Part shown: one piece after another, positions 16,120 through 26,406 of the stretch
How the letters are laid out: every line of letters starts with the position of its first letter
Position numbering within the stretch: the first letter of the stretch is position 1
Source: an uncultured Allomuricauda sp.
GTDB taxonomy: Bacteria; Bacteroidota; Bacteroidia; Flavobacteriales; Flavobacteriaceae
Length of the DNA: 64,000 nucleotides
Assembly: GCF_947258355.1 (NCBI RefSeq)
Contig: NZ_CAMYIC010000036.1
Coordinates: 21,360-85,359 of the forward strand
Reading direction: 5' to 3'
The notes under the pieces: model-generated
What the model saw: the letters and a program-made list of their open reading frames with translations, nothing else
Databases searched by the model: none
Told to the model about the DNA's origin: nothing
Program-made: the position numbers and the translations under genes

Positions 16120-18123
16120 TTAAAACCGTTTTTTATGGACTTGGTTACCTTCTTTGTCGTAATATCGCCAAGTGCCTACCTGCTCATCCTCACGAAAACG
16201 ACCGCGGATCTTGCGGGTACCATCGGGATAAAATTCCTCATAACGGCCATGCTTTAGTCCATCTCTCAAATCAACTTCAAAACGGATATTCCCATTGGCA
16301 TATTTTTTACCGAAGGATTTGGCATTTAAGTCTGTTGGATAAATAGGGCTTAAATTGAAAACCGCATCGGTGATTTTGTTTGATGCTTTATTTTGAGTTT
16401 TCGGATTCGCTGTGTTGTTGCTTTCTGAAAGACTGGCCGCTTTTTTAACTTCTTCCACATCCTGATAGTTGAGCACTAATCGACTTTCGAACAAATCGTC
16501 TTCAGGTGTCAATTGCAATCCCACATGAGGAAAACAAATGATAAAATCCTTATTCTTGCGCATTTTTTGTTTGGTAGGTGCATCGGCCAAGGCATACATA
16601 TTGTCAAACAGTAAAGGCACATTGCTGTATACGAATACGGTGGATTCCCTATCAAATTTTTCATCAAAATTTTTGAACTCCTTCGAAGTTGCAAGAATAT
16701 CGCCCTCCGATACTTTATCAATTATACCCTTAAGGGTATTGGGGCTATCGCTAAAAATCACAAAGTCATCAATCTGGGTAAAATAGGGTTTGTCAAACTC
16801 TTCGAACCGACCTCCTAGGAGCATTTTAAAGAATCCTTTGATGGAGAGGAAATTGATTTCGTATCCCTTATAATCGACCGCTTTGAACTTTACGGGCGTT
16901 TTTTTTCGAATCTGCTCCACAACAAAATCCAGATTGGTCTTGGCATCCTCAGTATCGTTCGCTTTTAACACCAAAGCCAGATCATTTTTGCCTTGATTAA
17001 TGTGTGATTTAATCTGTAGTACCGCAATTTCGTCCCCAATCCAACTCACAAAGTTCTCCTTTACATCTATCTTGAGGAATTTTTCCACCTTCGCAATCCC
17101 TTCTTGATAGCTTTCGAACTGCTCGGGATCGTTCTGCTGCACCATCTCGAAATTCTCATAAAACTCGGCGAAACTATCGAACCCATAACTGATATAAAGC
17201 GCGGTACTATTTGGAGCTATTTGAGGAATGGACCGCTCTGCTTTACCAGATTTTTGAAGCGCTTCCAAATAATATTCATTCACAGCACTGATATTGGTAT
17301 ATCCATTTGCTGTAAGGGTACTGTTCTCATCCAAATCAAAATAAAAACCTGAGAACAAAAAGTTTTCACTGACACGTGTTACCCAATCGGAAGGCCTGTC
17401 CGAATACATTTTAATGTAATCATCAAAATAATGGTATTGGGTATACAATCGGAACAAATCCTCATGCCCTACTTTTTGGTTGATTTCCAAAAAATTAAGG
17501 TTGCGACCCAAAACGGGTTCCTTGTATTGGTCTATGGAAGCTTCCACTAAAGTGTGGGTATACGAGGCCACCAATTGATTTTTGATGAAGGACAAATACA
17601 TCGTTTCCTTACTTTCCCGATCATGCACCTCCAAAATCTCATGGTCGTGATAGGTTCTTTTGCTCAAAACATAGCCATCATCCAATAGAGTGTTCAAATA
17701 GGTTTTAAGCAATTGTAGTTTAGCAATCCGCTTTAAATCCAATACATAAAAAATCCCATAGTCCTTTGGGGAGATCATATGGATGGAAATAAAAAGGGAA
17801 CGGTCGTCAAAAAACTCGAACAGTTTATGATTGTCGTTAAAAACCGTATCCACCCTTTGAATGTTCTCGGTGAGTTCCGAAAAATAAGCGTTCTTTTTAA
17901 GGTGGTGCCAAGCTTCACTTTCGCTGACTTTTTTCCAACCTTCCACTGGTTGTTCCGATTCAATGATGAAAACTGCATCTTTCGGAATTAAATAAATAGA
18001 CTGTAAGTTGGTCTTGGGAGAGAGAATAAAAATATAGGCCAAATAGCACAAATACAGTACAAATAGGGCCAAAAAACCGTAAAGAATCCTTTTCTTGGTC
18101 ATTTTTCCAAAAAGTGTCTTCAT
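16120..18123 (-). CDS. Membrane-anchored unknown protein with C-terminal MORN-like repeats
   Basis: 667-residue protein with one N-terminal membrane segment (ILYGFLALFVLYLCYLAYIF, about 13-32) and a large exported domain (about 35-560) of the type often listed as DUF3352-like in flavobacteria (IYLIPKDAVFIIESEQPV near 43). Residues ~600-660 contain MORN/YwqK-like repeats: YANGNIRFEVDLRDG, YPDGTRKIRGRFRE and GTWRYYDKEGN. Between them is a Ser/Asn/Lys linker (about 572-597). Its function is unknown. The start could also be the second Met (18102), seven codons in. It is followed downstream, after an intergenic repeat, by the serine hydrolase on the same strand. Confidence 0.6.
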   Translation of the reverse strand: MKTLFGKMTKKRILYGFLALFVLYLCYLAYIFILSPKTNLQSIYLIPKDAVFIIESEQPVEGWKKVSESEAWHHLKKNAYFSELTENIQRVDTVFNDNHKLFEFFDDRSLFISIHMISPKDYGIFYVLDLKRIAKLQLLKTYLNTLLDDGYVLSKRTYHDHEILEVHDRESKETMYLSFIKNQLVASYTHTLVEASIDQYKEPVLGRNLNFLEINQKVGHEDLFRLYTQYHYFDDYIKMYSDRPSDWVTRVSENFLFSGFYFDLDENSTLTANGYTNISAVNEYYLEALQKSGKAERSIPQIAPNSTALYISYGFDSFAEFYENFEMVQQNDPEQFESYQEGIAKVEKFLKIDVKENFVSWIGDEIAVLQIKSHINQGKNDLALVLKANDTEDAKTNLDFVVEQIRKKTPVKFKAVDYKGYEINFLSIKGFFKMLLGGRFEEFDKPYFTQIDDFVIFSDSPNTLKGIIDKVSEGDILATSKEFKNFDEKFDRESTVFVYSNVPLLFDNMYALADAPTKQKMRKNKDFIICFPHVGLQLTPEDDLFESRLVLNYQDVEEVKKAASLSESNNTANPKTQNKASNKITDAVFNLSPIYPTDLNAKSFGKKYANGNIRFEVDLRDGLKHGRYEEFYPDGTRKIRGRFREDEQVGTWRYYDKEGNQVHKKRF

Positions 18124-18176
18124 CTAGAACGAAGAAGATTTCGTTTTAGTTTAGACTACCAAAAGGGAAACTTATT

Positions 18177-18836
18177 TTAAAGTGATTTTAGATCTTTTAT
18201 TGTTTTGAACGCGACGTCCACCTGCTCATCGTTCACCAAAATGGTGAACTCGTTGGTGGTGGAAATTACTTCGTATAGTACAATGCCTTCCCAAGCCAAA
18301 CGCTGAAAAATGAAGTAATAAATTCCAGGCACGGAAACGTTCTCCGCAGGCAACTTTACCGTGATGGAGGAAAGCCCTTCGGCTTTTTGGGTACAGCGTT
18401 CCATTTTAAAATACTTCTCTACAACCCCGTCCATTACATTGCTAATCACAATGTTGATTTCGTTAACACCGCGAGAGGAAGTATAAAACACATCTTGGTT
18501 GGCGTTCACCTCTTCCAACAACCTAGCCTGCTGTTGCAAAATGGTATCAGAAGCCAAAAAGGTATAATCCGTTAAGTTGGAACGTACGGTAATCTCACCA
18601 ATATTCTTTAATACCTTAACTATTTTGTGGGTGGCCCTAAACTCGAGATCATCCGAAAGACGCTTAAGGGCCATAACAATGGCACCATCCTTTACGTCCT
18701 TACCAAGTTCTTCGGCGATTTCTGGTTTAATCTGTCTGGACAAAGAGGTTAAGTTGATAATTCCCTGTGCCAATGCAGTTTGTAAAAACGGCTTTTTCTT
18801 GATGTAATGCTCAACTACCGCAGATATTGTTTTCAT
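18177..18836 (-). CDS. Conserved protein with ACT-like domain, often labelled 'aspartate kinase'
   Basis: 219-residue cytoplasmic protein. The N-terminal ~80 residues are helical (VVEHYIKKKPFLQTALAQGI, then LSRQIKPEIAEELGK), like a small helix-turn-helix. Residues ~95-215 look like two ACT-like modules (EINIVISNVMDGVVEKYF and EGLSSITVKLPAENV...VPGIYYFIFQRLAWEGI). It lacks the kinase domain, so an aspartate-kinase label would be misleading. I start at the ATG at 18836 because a perfect -7 box lies at 18855-18862, inside the longer open frame that reaches 18881. It is next to yraN on the same strand. A regulatory, ligand-sensing role is a guess. Confidence 0.6.
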   Translation of the reverse strand: MKTISAVVEHYIKKKPFLQTALAQGIINLTSLSRQIKPEIAEELGKDVKDGAIVMALKRLSDDLEFRATHKIVKVLKNIGEITVRSNLTDYTFLASDTILQQQARLLEEVNANQDVFYTSSRGVNEINIVISNVMDGVVEKYFKMERCTQKAEGLSSITVKLPAENVSVPGIYYFIFQRLAWEGIVLYEVISTTNEFTILVNDEQVDVAFKTIKDLKSL

Positions 18837-18854
18837 TTCTTGGTTGGTTTTGAG

Positions 18855-18862
18855 CAAAAATA
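18855..18862 (-). promoter_or_regulatory. -7 box (TATTTTTG) with upstream TTTG
   Basis: Minus-strand TATTTTTG 19 bp before the ATG at 18836, with TTTG about 20 bp further upstream as the -33 element. It decides the start of the ACT-like gene. Confidence 0.6.
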
Positions 18863-18889
18863 ACATATTGTTACAAAACAAACAAATGG

Positions 18890-19249
18890 TTAAAAATGGT
18901 AGAATGCATTTTCAAAGTGCTCAATCTCATAATTTTTGCCGTTTTTGACAACGGTGATCACATCAAATCTTACCTCCAAATCCGATTCGGATTCTTCTAT
19001 ATAATGATTCGCCGCCATGGTCAAAAGCTTGATTTTTTTGGCCGAGATCACATCAGAAATATCTTCTAAAAAGCCTTTGTTTCTTGACTTTACCTCCACA
19101 ATAACCAAGATGTCTTCTTTCTCCGCGATGATATCCACTTCTGCATTGAGATAGCGATAGTTACGCTCTTTGACCTTATAACCTGAAGCCCTTAAAAAGT
19201 CTACTGCCTTTTGCTCTCCAAGATTCCCAAATGTGTTGTGATGCGCCAT
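18890..19249 (-). CDS. yraN: YraN/UPF0102 endonuclease-like protein
   Basis: 119-residue YraN-family protein with a restriction-endonuclease-like fold. The core motif is visible: GEQKAVDFLRASGYKV near residue 11, then NAEVDIIAEKEDILVIVEVKSR at 35-57, giving the D...E-V-K nuclease signature. The C-terminal half (LTMAANHYIEESESDLEVRFDVITV) matches the family. Length is usual (about 115-125). No activity is firmly established for the family. It lies 53 bp upstream of the ACT-like gene on the same strand. Confidence 0.85.
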   Translation of the reverse strand: MAHHNTFGNLGEQKAVDFLRASGYKVKERNYRYLNAEVDIIAEKEDILVIVEVKSRNKGFLEDISDVISAKKIKLLTMAANHYIEESESDLEVRFDVITVVKNGKNYEIEHFENAFYHF

Positions 19250-19419
19250 ATAATTTGTAAAAATGTAAAAAAATTGTGCATTTCATCGAAAAATTTGGTC
19301 GTTCACGGACTTTAGAGCGTTAAGATTGTAATTTGTTGGCTCAATTGAACCACACCCAACATTAGCATAAACATATAGTTGCCCCAAAACTATGTACCTA
19401 ATTAACGCCAGACATTGCT

Positions 19420-20931
19420 ATGGAGTACTTTATCAATTGTAATTCCTCAACCTTGGCGCCGTACACCACTCCTTTGGATGAGTTGCGTGCGGCCCACTTA
19501 TACCGAAGGCTTGGTTTTAGCGCCTCTGTACAAACCATTAATGCTGCTATTGGACAAACAGCGGACAACCTTGTAGACAACTTGGTCAATCAAGCGCTTA
19601 CGGCTCCTGTCATACCTGCACCAGAATGGGCCGATTGGAACAATGCCAATTATCCCGCCGACGACGATATGGCGCGTGCTTTGAGACGGGCACAAATAGA
19701 AGACTTTACAACTGCTTACGGAAATGCTATTGTGGACAATGAATTATTGGACAGAATGAGCTTTTTTTGGAGCAATCACTTTGTTACCCAACTAGAAACA
19801 TACAATTGCCCTGGATTTCTATACTATTATATCAATTGCTTGCAAAGGAATGCCTTGGGCAACTTTAAGACCTTCACCAGTGAAATTGGTCTCACCAGTG
19901 CTATGCTCTATTATTTGGATGGCGTAAGAAACCGTGGGGACAATCCCAACGAGAACTATGCCCGTGAGCTTTATGAGCTTTTCACTTTGGGAGAGGGAAA
20001 TAATTACACAGAAGAAGATATTATTGAAACCTCCAAAGCAATATCGGGTTATACCGAGCGTGGAGAAGAAGGCTGTACTGCGGTAACTTTTGATCCAACA
20101 GAGTTCAATACCGACAACAAAACCATATTTGGTCAAACCGGGAACTGGGACTACAACGATGTTATCGATATTCTTTTTAATGAAAGAGCGGATGAAATCG
20201 GATGGTTTATCTGCAAAAAACTATACGAGTTTTTTGTACACCCGGACTCGACAAACGAGGAGGGAGGAATTGCCCCACAAATTATTGACGGCATGGCCCA
20301 GACCTTCATTAGCAGTGGATTTGAAATTGCCCCAGTACTTAGACAATTATTTAAAAGTCAACACTTTTTTGATGAAACCGCCATAGGTGTTATTATTAAA
20401 AGTCCAGCAGACCTCTACTTCAACTTTTTAAAAGAATCCGGTTTCTCTTATGATGATGGTACCATTTTAAATATGATTGACGCTTGCTCCTTGATAGGAC
20501 AGCGATTTTTTCAACCACCCGAAGTGGAAGGTTGGCAAAGAGACCGAACTTGGATCAACACCAATTTTATTATTGGACGATGGCTCACCATGGAAGTCTT
20601 TATTGACCGTTTTTTCCAAAACGATTCAGAACAGTTCAGAACTTTGGCCATGGATGCTGTTGGACCAGCCAACAGTAACACCAGTAATCCAGAAATAGTG
20701 GTTAGGGCATTGGTGGATAAATTTACACCTAAGGGCCTTTTGACGGATGCCGATTTTGAAAAGGCCATGGATGCCTTCAAAATCGATGATGTACCCGAGG
20801 AATATTACTCCCCAGATTATATTCCAGGTGGTAACAGTTGGTGGGTTCTTTCATCAAGTATGGAAGTTCCAACACAAGTCTACGTTTTATTACGTCATAT
20901 TTCAAGAGAACCCGAATTTCAACTAAAATAA
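19420..20931 (+). CDS. DUF1800 family protein
   Basis: 503-residue DUF1800 protein. Diagnostic segments are HLYRRLGFSASVQTI near residue 26, LLDRMSFFWSNHFVTQ near 108, NPNENYARELYELFTLGEGN near 175, and the C-terminal PPEVEGWQRDRTWINT near 366. The family has no proven function; it is nearly always paired with DUF1501, as here, where the next gene starts 10 bp downstream. No Sec signal peptide is obvious at the N-terminus, unlike its partner, which has a Tat-like one. The start ATG follows an AT-rich region with no perfect -7 box. Confidence 0.85.
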   Translation: MEYFINCNSSTLAPYTTPLDELRAAHLYRRLGFSASVQTINAAIGQTADNLVDNLVNQALTAPVIPAPEWADWNNANYPADDDMARALRRAQIEDFTTAYGNAIVDNELLDRMSFFWSNHFVTQLETYNCPGFLYYYINCLQRNALGNFKTFTSEIGLTSAMLYYLDGVRNRGDNPNENYARELYELFTLGEGNNYTEEDIIETSKAISGYTERGEEGCTAVTFDPTEFNTDNKTIFGQTGNWDYNDVIDILFNERADEIGWFICKKLYEFFVHPDSTNEEGGIAPQIIDGMAQTFISSGFEIAPVLRQLFKSQHFFDETAIGVIIKSPADLYFNFLKESGFSYDDGTILNMIDACSLIGQRFFQPPEVEGWQRDRTWINTNFIIGRWLTMEVFIDRFFQNDSEQFRTLAMDAVGPANSNTSNPEIVVRALVDKFTPKGLLTDADFEKAMDAFKIDDVPEEYYSPDYIPGGNSWWVLSSSMEVPTQVYVLLRHISREPEFQLK

Positions 20932-20941
20932 CCCCTACACC

Positions 20942-22660
20942 ATGTGCGATACACATCATAACCACGATACATCACCCCACAAAGGCCTTGAACACGAAGG
21001 CCACGATTTGGAACATAAAAAATGGAGCAGACGTTCCTTTATACAGGCCTTAGGTATAGCCGGTTCCGGCTCCATGTTCTTGGGAAGCCATATGATCTCA
21101 GCCTCTGCCCCATCCCCGCTAACAGCAGCGGTAGCAGCGGCAGAAACCGATAATATCTTAATCCTTATACGATTATCCGGAGGAAACGACGGGCTCAGTA
21201 CCGTTATCCCGATACAACAATATGATACTTATGCGAATGCAAGACCCAACATCTATATTCCAGAAAGTAAGGTCCTAAAACTTACCGACGATTTTGGTGT
21301 GCCAACTTATATGAGCGCGCTGGAACCGCTTTGGGGCGATGGCCAGTTTAAGGCCGTTCACGGAGTTGGGTACGAAAACCAAAGTCTTTCCCATTTTACG
21401 GGATCCGATATTTTTGCCAATACCGATTTGACCACAACCGGTTTCTCTGGAGAAAATACAGGTTGGATGGGCCGTCATTTTGAAGAACTCTATCCCGATT
21501 ATCTTATCAACCCACCAGCTGCTCCAGCAGCCATTCAAATAGGGAACTTGGCGAACTTGGTCTTCCAAGGAGAAGAAACCAACTATGCCTTTGTTACCAA
21601 CAATGTGGACCAATTGGAGCAAATTGCCGAGACCGGTACTTTTTACGATATTGAAAATGCACCGTTTGATGATTGTATGTACGGTGACCAACTTAGGTTT
21701 CTTCGCGGAGTGGCCAATACCACTTACGAATATGCTGGAATTATTCATGATGCCTACATGGCGGGGCAGAACCAAGTAGAGTACCAAGACAATGGCTTCG
21801 CCAGACAATTGGCACTTTTAGCACGTTTGATCAAAGGAAACTTGGGCACCAAGGTGTATATGATTTCCTTGGGAGGATTTGACACCCATGGGAATCAACC
21901 TATTGTACACGAACGTTTGATGTCAAATCTATCCGTAGCCATCAATAATTTTTATGAAGACCTTGCATTTACAGAACAAGACGATAATGTATTGAGCATG
22001 ACTTTCTCAGAATTTGGACGTAGAATCTATGAAAATGGTTCTAACGGTACCGATCATGGTAAAGCAGCCCCAACCCTATTTTTCGGGTCTGGATTGAGTG
22101 GTAGTGCATTTGTTGGAGACCACCCATCTTTAGATGAACCGAACAACCGTGGTAATTTGGAGTACACCATGGACTTTAGAAACCTATATGGAACCGTGTT
22201 GGCCGAATGGCTTTGTGTTCCTAGGGAATCTGTGGAACAGCATTTATTGGGGCATCCCTATCAGGCCATTGATCTTGGTTTTAACTGTAGTGGTGAAACC
22301 TTCGATGATATCGCCATGGACAACGACCCACCGATATTGCCGGAAACACCACCTAGCCCAGACCCCATGGATCCCAATATCGATATTTTAGATACCATAG
22401 AACATGCAGCCGTTTACCCGGCAACATCACCAAGAGACCCATTTATTCATTTGGAAATGCCGGTTTCGGCCCATGTGGATATTGAGCTCTTCAATATTTT
22501 GGGACAACGTGTGGGCACTTTGTTCAACGAAATGATGTTGGAAGGCGCAGTAGACATTAATATTCGCGAACGTATGCGCGATAGTTTATCCACAGGAAAA
22601 TATATCTATAGAATCTCTGTGGGAGATAAAAAAATGAGCAAATCTGTTATGATTGCTTAA
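20942..22660 (+). CDS. DUF1501 protein with Tat-like signal and T9SS sorting domain
   Basis: 572-residue DUF1501 protein (sulfatase/alkaline-phosphatase-like fold). Residues 28-60 carry a twin-arginine-type signal (SRRSFIQALGIAGSGSMFLG). The DUF1501 body begins with LILIRLSGGNDGLSTVIP, continues with ISLGGFDTHGNQ near 310, and includes FSEFGRRIYENGSNGTDHGKA near 355. After a Pro/Asp-rich linker (about 462-480), the last ~75 residues form a type A T9SS C-terminal domain (VDIELFNILGQRVGTLF, TGKYIYRISVGDKKMSKSVMIA), predicting export across the outer membrane. It is co-transcribed with the DUF1800 gene. The substrate of the pair is unknown. Confidence 0.87.
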   Translation: MCDTHHNHDTSPHKGLEHEGHDLEHKKWSRRSFIQALGIAGSGSMFLGSHMISASAPSPLTAAVAAAETDNILILIRLSGGNDGLSTVIPIQQYDTYANARPNIYIPESKVLKLTDDFGVPTYMSALEPLWGDGQFKAVHGVGYENQSLSHFTGSDIFANTDLTTTGFSGENTGWMGRHFEELYPDYLINPPAAPAAIQIGNLANLVFQGEETNYAFVTNNVDQLEQIAETGTFYDIENAPFDDCMYGDQLRFLRGVANTTYEYAGIIHDAYMAGQNQVEYQDNGFARQLALLARLIKGNLGTKVYMISLGGFDTHGNQPIVHERLMSNLSVAINNFYEDLAFTEQDDNVLSMTFSEFGRRIYENGSNGTDHGKAAPTLFFGSGLSGSAFVGDHPSLDEPNNRGNLEYTMDFRNLYGTVLAEWLCVPRESVEQHLLGHPYQAIDLGFNCSGETFDDIAMDNDPPILPETPPSPDPMDPNIDILDTIEHAAVYPATSPRDPFIHLEMPVSAHVDIELFNILGQRVGTLFNEMMLEGAVDINIRERMRDSLSTGKYIYRISVGDKKMSKSVMIA

Positions 22661-22691
22661 AGAAGCGGGACAATTTGTCATCCATTTTCAG

Positions 22692-22754
22692 GAAGCCTTC
22701 GGTAGTGCACCCCTCACCCCAAATAGGGTAGCACTTTCGGAGGTTTTCTTTTTT
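22692..22754 (+). terminator. Rho-independent terminator after the DUF1800/DUF1501 operon
   Basis: Imperfect stem CCTTCGGTAGTGC (22696-22708) with GCACTTTCGGAGG (22731-22743). The loop can pair further (ACCC with GGGT). TTTTCTTTTTT follows. Confidence 0.75.
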
Positions 22755-22776
22755 ATGTCTATCCCATTAAAATCAG

Positions 22777-22784
22777 TATTTTTG
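22777..22784 (+). promoter_or_regulatory. -7 box (TATTTTTG) of metG
   Basis: Perfect TAnnTTTG 19 bp before the metG ATG, directly after the preceding terminator. It marks a new transcription unit. Confidence 0.6.
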
Positions 22785-22803
22785 GGCCTAATTTGAATTA
22801 TAC

Positions 22804-24882
22804 ATGGCTCAAGATACATCCTCTAGATATACCATTACAGCAGCACTGCCCTACACCAACGGCCCCATTCATATTGGACACTTGGCAGGGGTATATGTTC
22901 CTGCTGACATCTACTCCCGTTATTTACGATTAAAAGGAAACGATGTGGCCTTTGTCTGCGGTAGCGATGAACATGGTGTGGCTATTTCCATGAAGGCCAA
23001 AAAAGAAGGGGTCACTCCGAAAGAAATTATAGACAAGTACCACAATATCATCAAAAAATCGTTTGCTGATTTCGGTATATCTTTTGACAATTATTCCAGG
23101 ACTTCGGCACAAGTCCATCACGAAACCGCTTCGGATTTTTTTAAAAAAATGTACGAACAAGGTGACTTTATCGAAGAGGAAACCGAACAATTGTATGATG
23201 ATGAGGCAAAACAGTTTTTGGCAGACCGTTTCGTTGTTGGGACCTGTCCTCGCTGCGGACACGAAGAAGCCTATGGCGATCAATGTGAAAATTGCGGGTC
23301 ATCGCTCAATGCCACAGACCTAATCAATCCAAAATCTACCATTACAGGCACAGTTCCTTCTTTGAAAAAGACCAAACATTGGTTTTTGCCTCTGGACCGC
23401 TACGAAGGTTTTTTGAAAAAGTGGATTCTCGAAGAGCACAAAGCCGATTGGAAACCCAATGTGTACGGACAATGTAAATCGTGGATAGATGAAGGGCTAA
23501 AACCGCGCGCCGTTACCCGTGACTTGGACTGGGGTATCCCCGTGCCTGTTGAGGGTGGCGAAGGAAAAGTGCTGTACGTATGGTTCGATGCGCCTATCGG
23601 CTACATTTCCTCAACCAAGGAATGGGCAGAACGTGAGGGCAAGGACTGGGAACCGTATTGGAAGGACAAGGATACGAAACTGGTACACTTTATTGGCAAG
23701 GACAATATTGTCTTCCACTGTATCATTTTCCCAAGCATGTTGGAGGCCAACGGGGATTTCATCTTACCCGACAATGTACCTGCCAATGAGTTTTTGAACC
23801 TCGAAGGCAACAAATTATCCACCTCCAAAAATTGGGCGGTTTGGTTGCACGAATATTTGGAAGAATTCCCGGACATGCAGGATGTACTCCGATATACCTT
23901 AACGGCCAATGCTCCAGAGACCAAGGACAACGATTTTACGTGGAAGGATTTCCAATCGAGAAACAACAATGAGCTAGTGGCCATTTTCGGGAACTTTGTG
24001 AACCGTGTGGCTGTGTTGACACATAAATACTACGGAGGGGAAGTACCGACACCTTCCGAACTTACAGCCGTTGATAAGGAAGCACTGGAAGCTTTAAAAG
24101 AATTTCCAGGCACCCTTTCCAAATCCTTGGAACGGTACCGCTTCCGCGAAGCAAGTCAACAACTGATGAACTTGGCGCGTTTGGGGAACAAATATTTGGC
24201 GGACCAAGAGCCCTGGAAATTGATAAAAACGGATGAGGAGCGTGTAAAGACCATTATGTATGTGGCGCTTCAGATTGCAACGGGATTAGCGATTTTGAGC
24301 GAACCATTTTTACCATTCACTTCTTCAAAACTTAAAAACATACTCAAAGTAATTTCGAACGAAAGTGAGAAATCTTTAAGTTGGGAAAGTGTTTCTTCTG
24401 AAGACGCCTTGCTTCCGGCAGGACACAAAATCAACAAAAGTGAATTGCTCTTCAGAAAAATTGAGGACAAAGAGATTCAACAACAACTGGACAAATTGGA
24501 AGCCACCAAAAAAGCAAATGCCCAAATGGACAAAGAAGTAGCACCACAAAAAGACACCATTACCTTTGATGATTTCTCCAAATTGGATATGCGTGTCGGG
24601 ACCATCATCGAAGCTGAAAAAATGCCCAAGGCCAACAAACTTTTGGTTTTGAAGGTGGATACCGGGCTGGATACCCGAACCATTGTATCGGGCATTGCCA
24701 ACAGCTTTAAACCAGAAGACATCGTGGGCAAAAAAGTAACCGTTGTTGCCAACTTGGCCCCAAGAAAACTACGTGGCGTGGAAAGTCAGGGTATGATTTT
24801 GATGACCGAAGACAAGGATGGCAAACTCGTTTTTGTAAATCCCGATGAAGAAAATGTCAATAATGGTGAAAGCATAAATTAA
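22804..24882 (+). CDS. metG: Methionine--tRNA ligase with C-terminal tRNA-binding domain
   Basis: 692-residue MetRS, a class I synthetase that charges initiator and elongator tRNA-Met. The HIGH motif is H23-I-G-H26, the KMSKS-type loop is KLSTSK near residue 335, and a zinc knuckle ([20 protein letters not shown]) is near 145-170. The anticodon-binding helical domain follows. The last ~110 residues are a Trbp111/EMAPII-like OB domain ([19 protein letters not shown]). Length is typical of the long, MetG1-like form. The next gene starts 13 bp after the stop and is probably co-transcribed. Confidence 0.96.
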   Translation: MAQDTSSRYTITAALPYTNGPIHIGHLAGVYVPADIYSRYLRLKGNDVAFVCGSDEHGVAISMKAKKEGVTPKEIIDKYHNIIKKSFADFGISFDNYSRTSAQVHHETASDFFKKMYEQGDFIEEETEQLYDDEAKQFLADRFVVGTCPRCGHEEAYGDQCENCGSSLNATDLINPKSTITGTVPSLKKTKHWFLPLDRYEGFLKKWILEEHKADWKPNVYGQCKSWIDEGLKPRAVTRDLDWGIPVPVEGGEGKVLYVWFDAPIGYISSTKEWAEREGKDWEPYWKDKDTKLVHFIGKDNIVFHCIIFPSMLEANGDFILPDNVPANEFLNLEGNKLSTSKNWAVWLHEYLEEFPDMQDVLRYTLTANAPETKDNDFTWKDFQSRNNNELVAIFGNFVNRVAVLTHKYYGGEVPTPSELTAVDKEALEALKEFPGTLSKSLERYRFREASQQLMNLARLGNKYLADQEPWKLIKTDEERVKTIMYVALQIATGLAILSEPFLPFTSSKLKNILKVISNESEKSLSWESVSSEDALLPAGHKINKSELLFRKIEDKEIQQQLDKLEATKKANAQMDKEVAPQKDTITFDDFSKLDMRVGTIIEAEKMPKANKLLVLKVDTGLDTRTIVSGIANSFKPEDIVGKKVTVVANLAPRKLRGVESQGMILMTEDKDGKLVFVNPDEENVNNGESIN

Positions 24883-24895
24883 TTCAACCCATTCC

Positions 24896-26338
24896 ATGAA
24901 AAAAATTCTCGTTTTACTTTGCCTATCAATATTTCAGTTTGTTCAATCTCAAGAAAGGTTTCTAGAAATCACGAACGATTTAAAAGATGGCAATAGGAAT
25001 GTACATACCGCTTTCTCCGTAGTAGACGAAGAAACAGGGAATTTTGCCATTTTCTTGGATGATGACAATCAGATGTACGGTTTCTTATTCACACCTTCAT
25101 TACAGCTTATTAGAAGGTTTGCAACGGAAGGTCTTCCAAAAAAGTACAACCAAATCATAGGGTATTCCATCCTTGATCAAAAGATTCGTTTGTTCCTAAA
25201 GGATAAAAAAGATAAAACTTTTGGAAGTGTCCTGTTTGATTTTCAGCGAGGAAGTATCCATGAAACACTCTATGATTTTAAACTCAAACAAGAATTTTTC
25301 GTGGAAGGTTATTCTAATGGATCAAAATTCCATCTGATTACAATGCCCAAGAACAGTAGCCTGTTCCATGATTATATATTTGAGGAAGGAAAGGAATATG
25401 TTCAGCGAACCATAGACCTATCAAACGAAACCTTCACTGATGATATAGGGGCTACAGAAAGCCTAAATACCATAATGTCCACAGGAGGGAATATACACTC
25501 TGTTGGAAGTCAGTATAGGTTCCAAGTTGACAAAATTGATCCTGAATCCCCAAATTCCATAGAGAGTACCAGCAAAGTTGTTAAAATGTACCCCGGTAAA
25601 TCCGGATTTAAATTAACCGTGGATACTCAGAGGCACGCCTACTTGATCGATGTGAACACACAAGATTTGGATTATTCATTATCCACCATAGAAAAACCTT
25701 ATTTGTCCACTCCTTCGGCAAACTCAAATTCTTTTGTCCTCAACAACAAGATTTATTTGATTTCATCCACAATCGATGAAATGGTGTTTTCAGTAAAATC
25801 ATTGGATACCCGTGAAGAACTGAAAAACATACATATCTCCAAAGATGACGACATCACCTTTAAAAACACTCCCATAATTCAGGAAGGTGGCACCTACAAA
25901 AATTATAGGGAAATGGAAAAAACGAGCAAATTTCTAAGAAGACTGGCCAATGAGGATATTGGTGTCGTTGCCTCCATGTATAACAACCACTATATTATTA
26001 CCATGGGCTCTAAAAAAGAGATAAGTAGAGGTGGTGCTCCCATGATGATGCCCGGATTTGGATTTGCCTCTGCTGGTCCATTTATGGTGACCTTCAACCC
26101 CACATTTTTTGCCTACGGAAACTATACATCGACAAAGGCTACAAGAATTGAGTGTTTGTTCGATGAGAATTTCAATCACAAGGAAGGAAATATTCCTCAG
26201 AATATTTTCGATAAAATCAAGGATGCTGCCGAAAAGTTTCCAAAGAAAAATGCTGAAACGGTTTTTAGGCTAAACAATGATTATATCTGGGGGTTTTATA
26301 ATAAAAAATTGGACAAGTATATCATGTATAAGTTTTGA
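24896..26338 (+). CDS. Secreted unknown protein, co-transcribed with metG
   Basis: 480-residue exported protein with a Sec signal peptide (KKILVLLCLSIFQFVQS, cleavage near residue 19). I recognise no family. The body is rich in beta-strand-like segments (FAIFLDDDNQMYGFLF, KFHLITMPKN, HAYLIDVNTQDLDYSLS), which might suggest a beta-propeller-like fold, with an internal Gly/Met-rich hydrophobic stretch (GGAPMMMPGFGFASAGPFMV, near residue 380). There is no T9SS domain. It starts 13 bp after metG. Such an operon link in Bacteroidota need not mean a functional link. Confidence 0.55.
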   Translation: MKKILVLLCLSIFQFVQSQERFLEITNDLKDGNRNVHTAFSVVDEETGNFAIFLDDDNQMYGFLFTPSLQLIRRFATEGLPKKYNQIIGYSILDQKIRLFLKDKKDKTFGSVLFDFQRGSIHETLYDFKLKQEFFVEGYSNGSKFHLITMPKNSSLFHDYIFEEGKEYVQRTIDLSNETFTDDIGATESLNTIMSTGGNIHSVGSQYRFQVDKIDPESPNSIESTSKVVKMYPGKSGFKLTVDTQRHAYLIDVNTQDLDYSLSTIEKPYLSTPSANSNSFVLNNKIYLISSTIDEMVFSVKSLDTREELKNIHISKDDDITFKNTPIIQEGGTYKNYREMEKTSKFLRRLANEDIGVVASMYNNHYIITMGSKKEISRGGAPMMMPGFGFASAGPFMVTFNPTFFAYGNYTSTKATRIECLFDENFNHKEGNIPQNIFDKIKDAAEKFPKKNAETVFRLNNDYIWGFYNKKLDKYIMYKF

Positions 26339-26406
26339 TGTACTTTAAAATAACCGCTCCCCCCTAACTTGCTTACTCCAAAACCTACTTAAAATTTAAG
26401 AAAACT

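Noticed and set aside
18177..18836. A second aspartate kinase
   Set aside because: It lacks the amino-acid kinase domain; only ACT-like parts are seen.
18837..18881. Longer N-terminus of the ACT-like protein
   Set aside because: A perfect -7 box lies inside this stretch, so it is upstream of transcription start.
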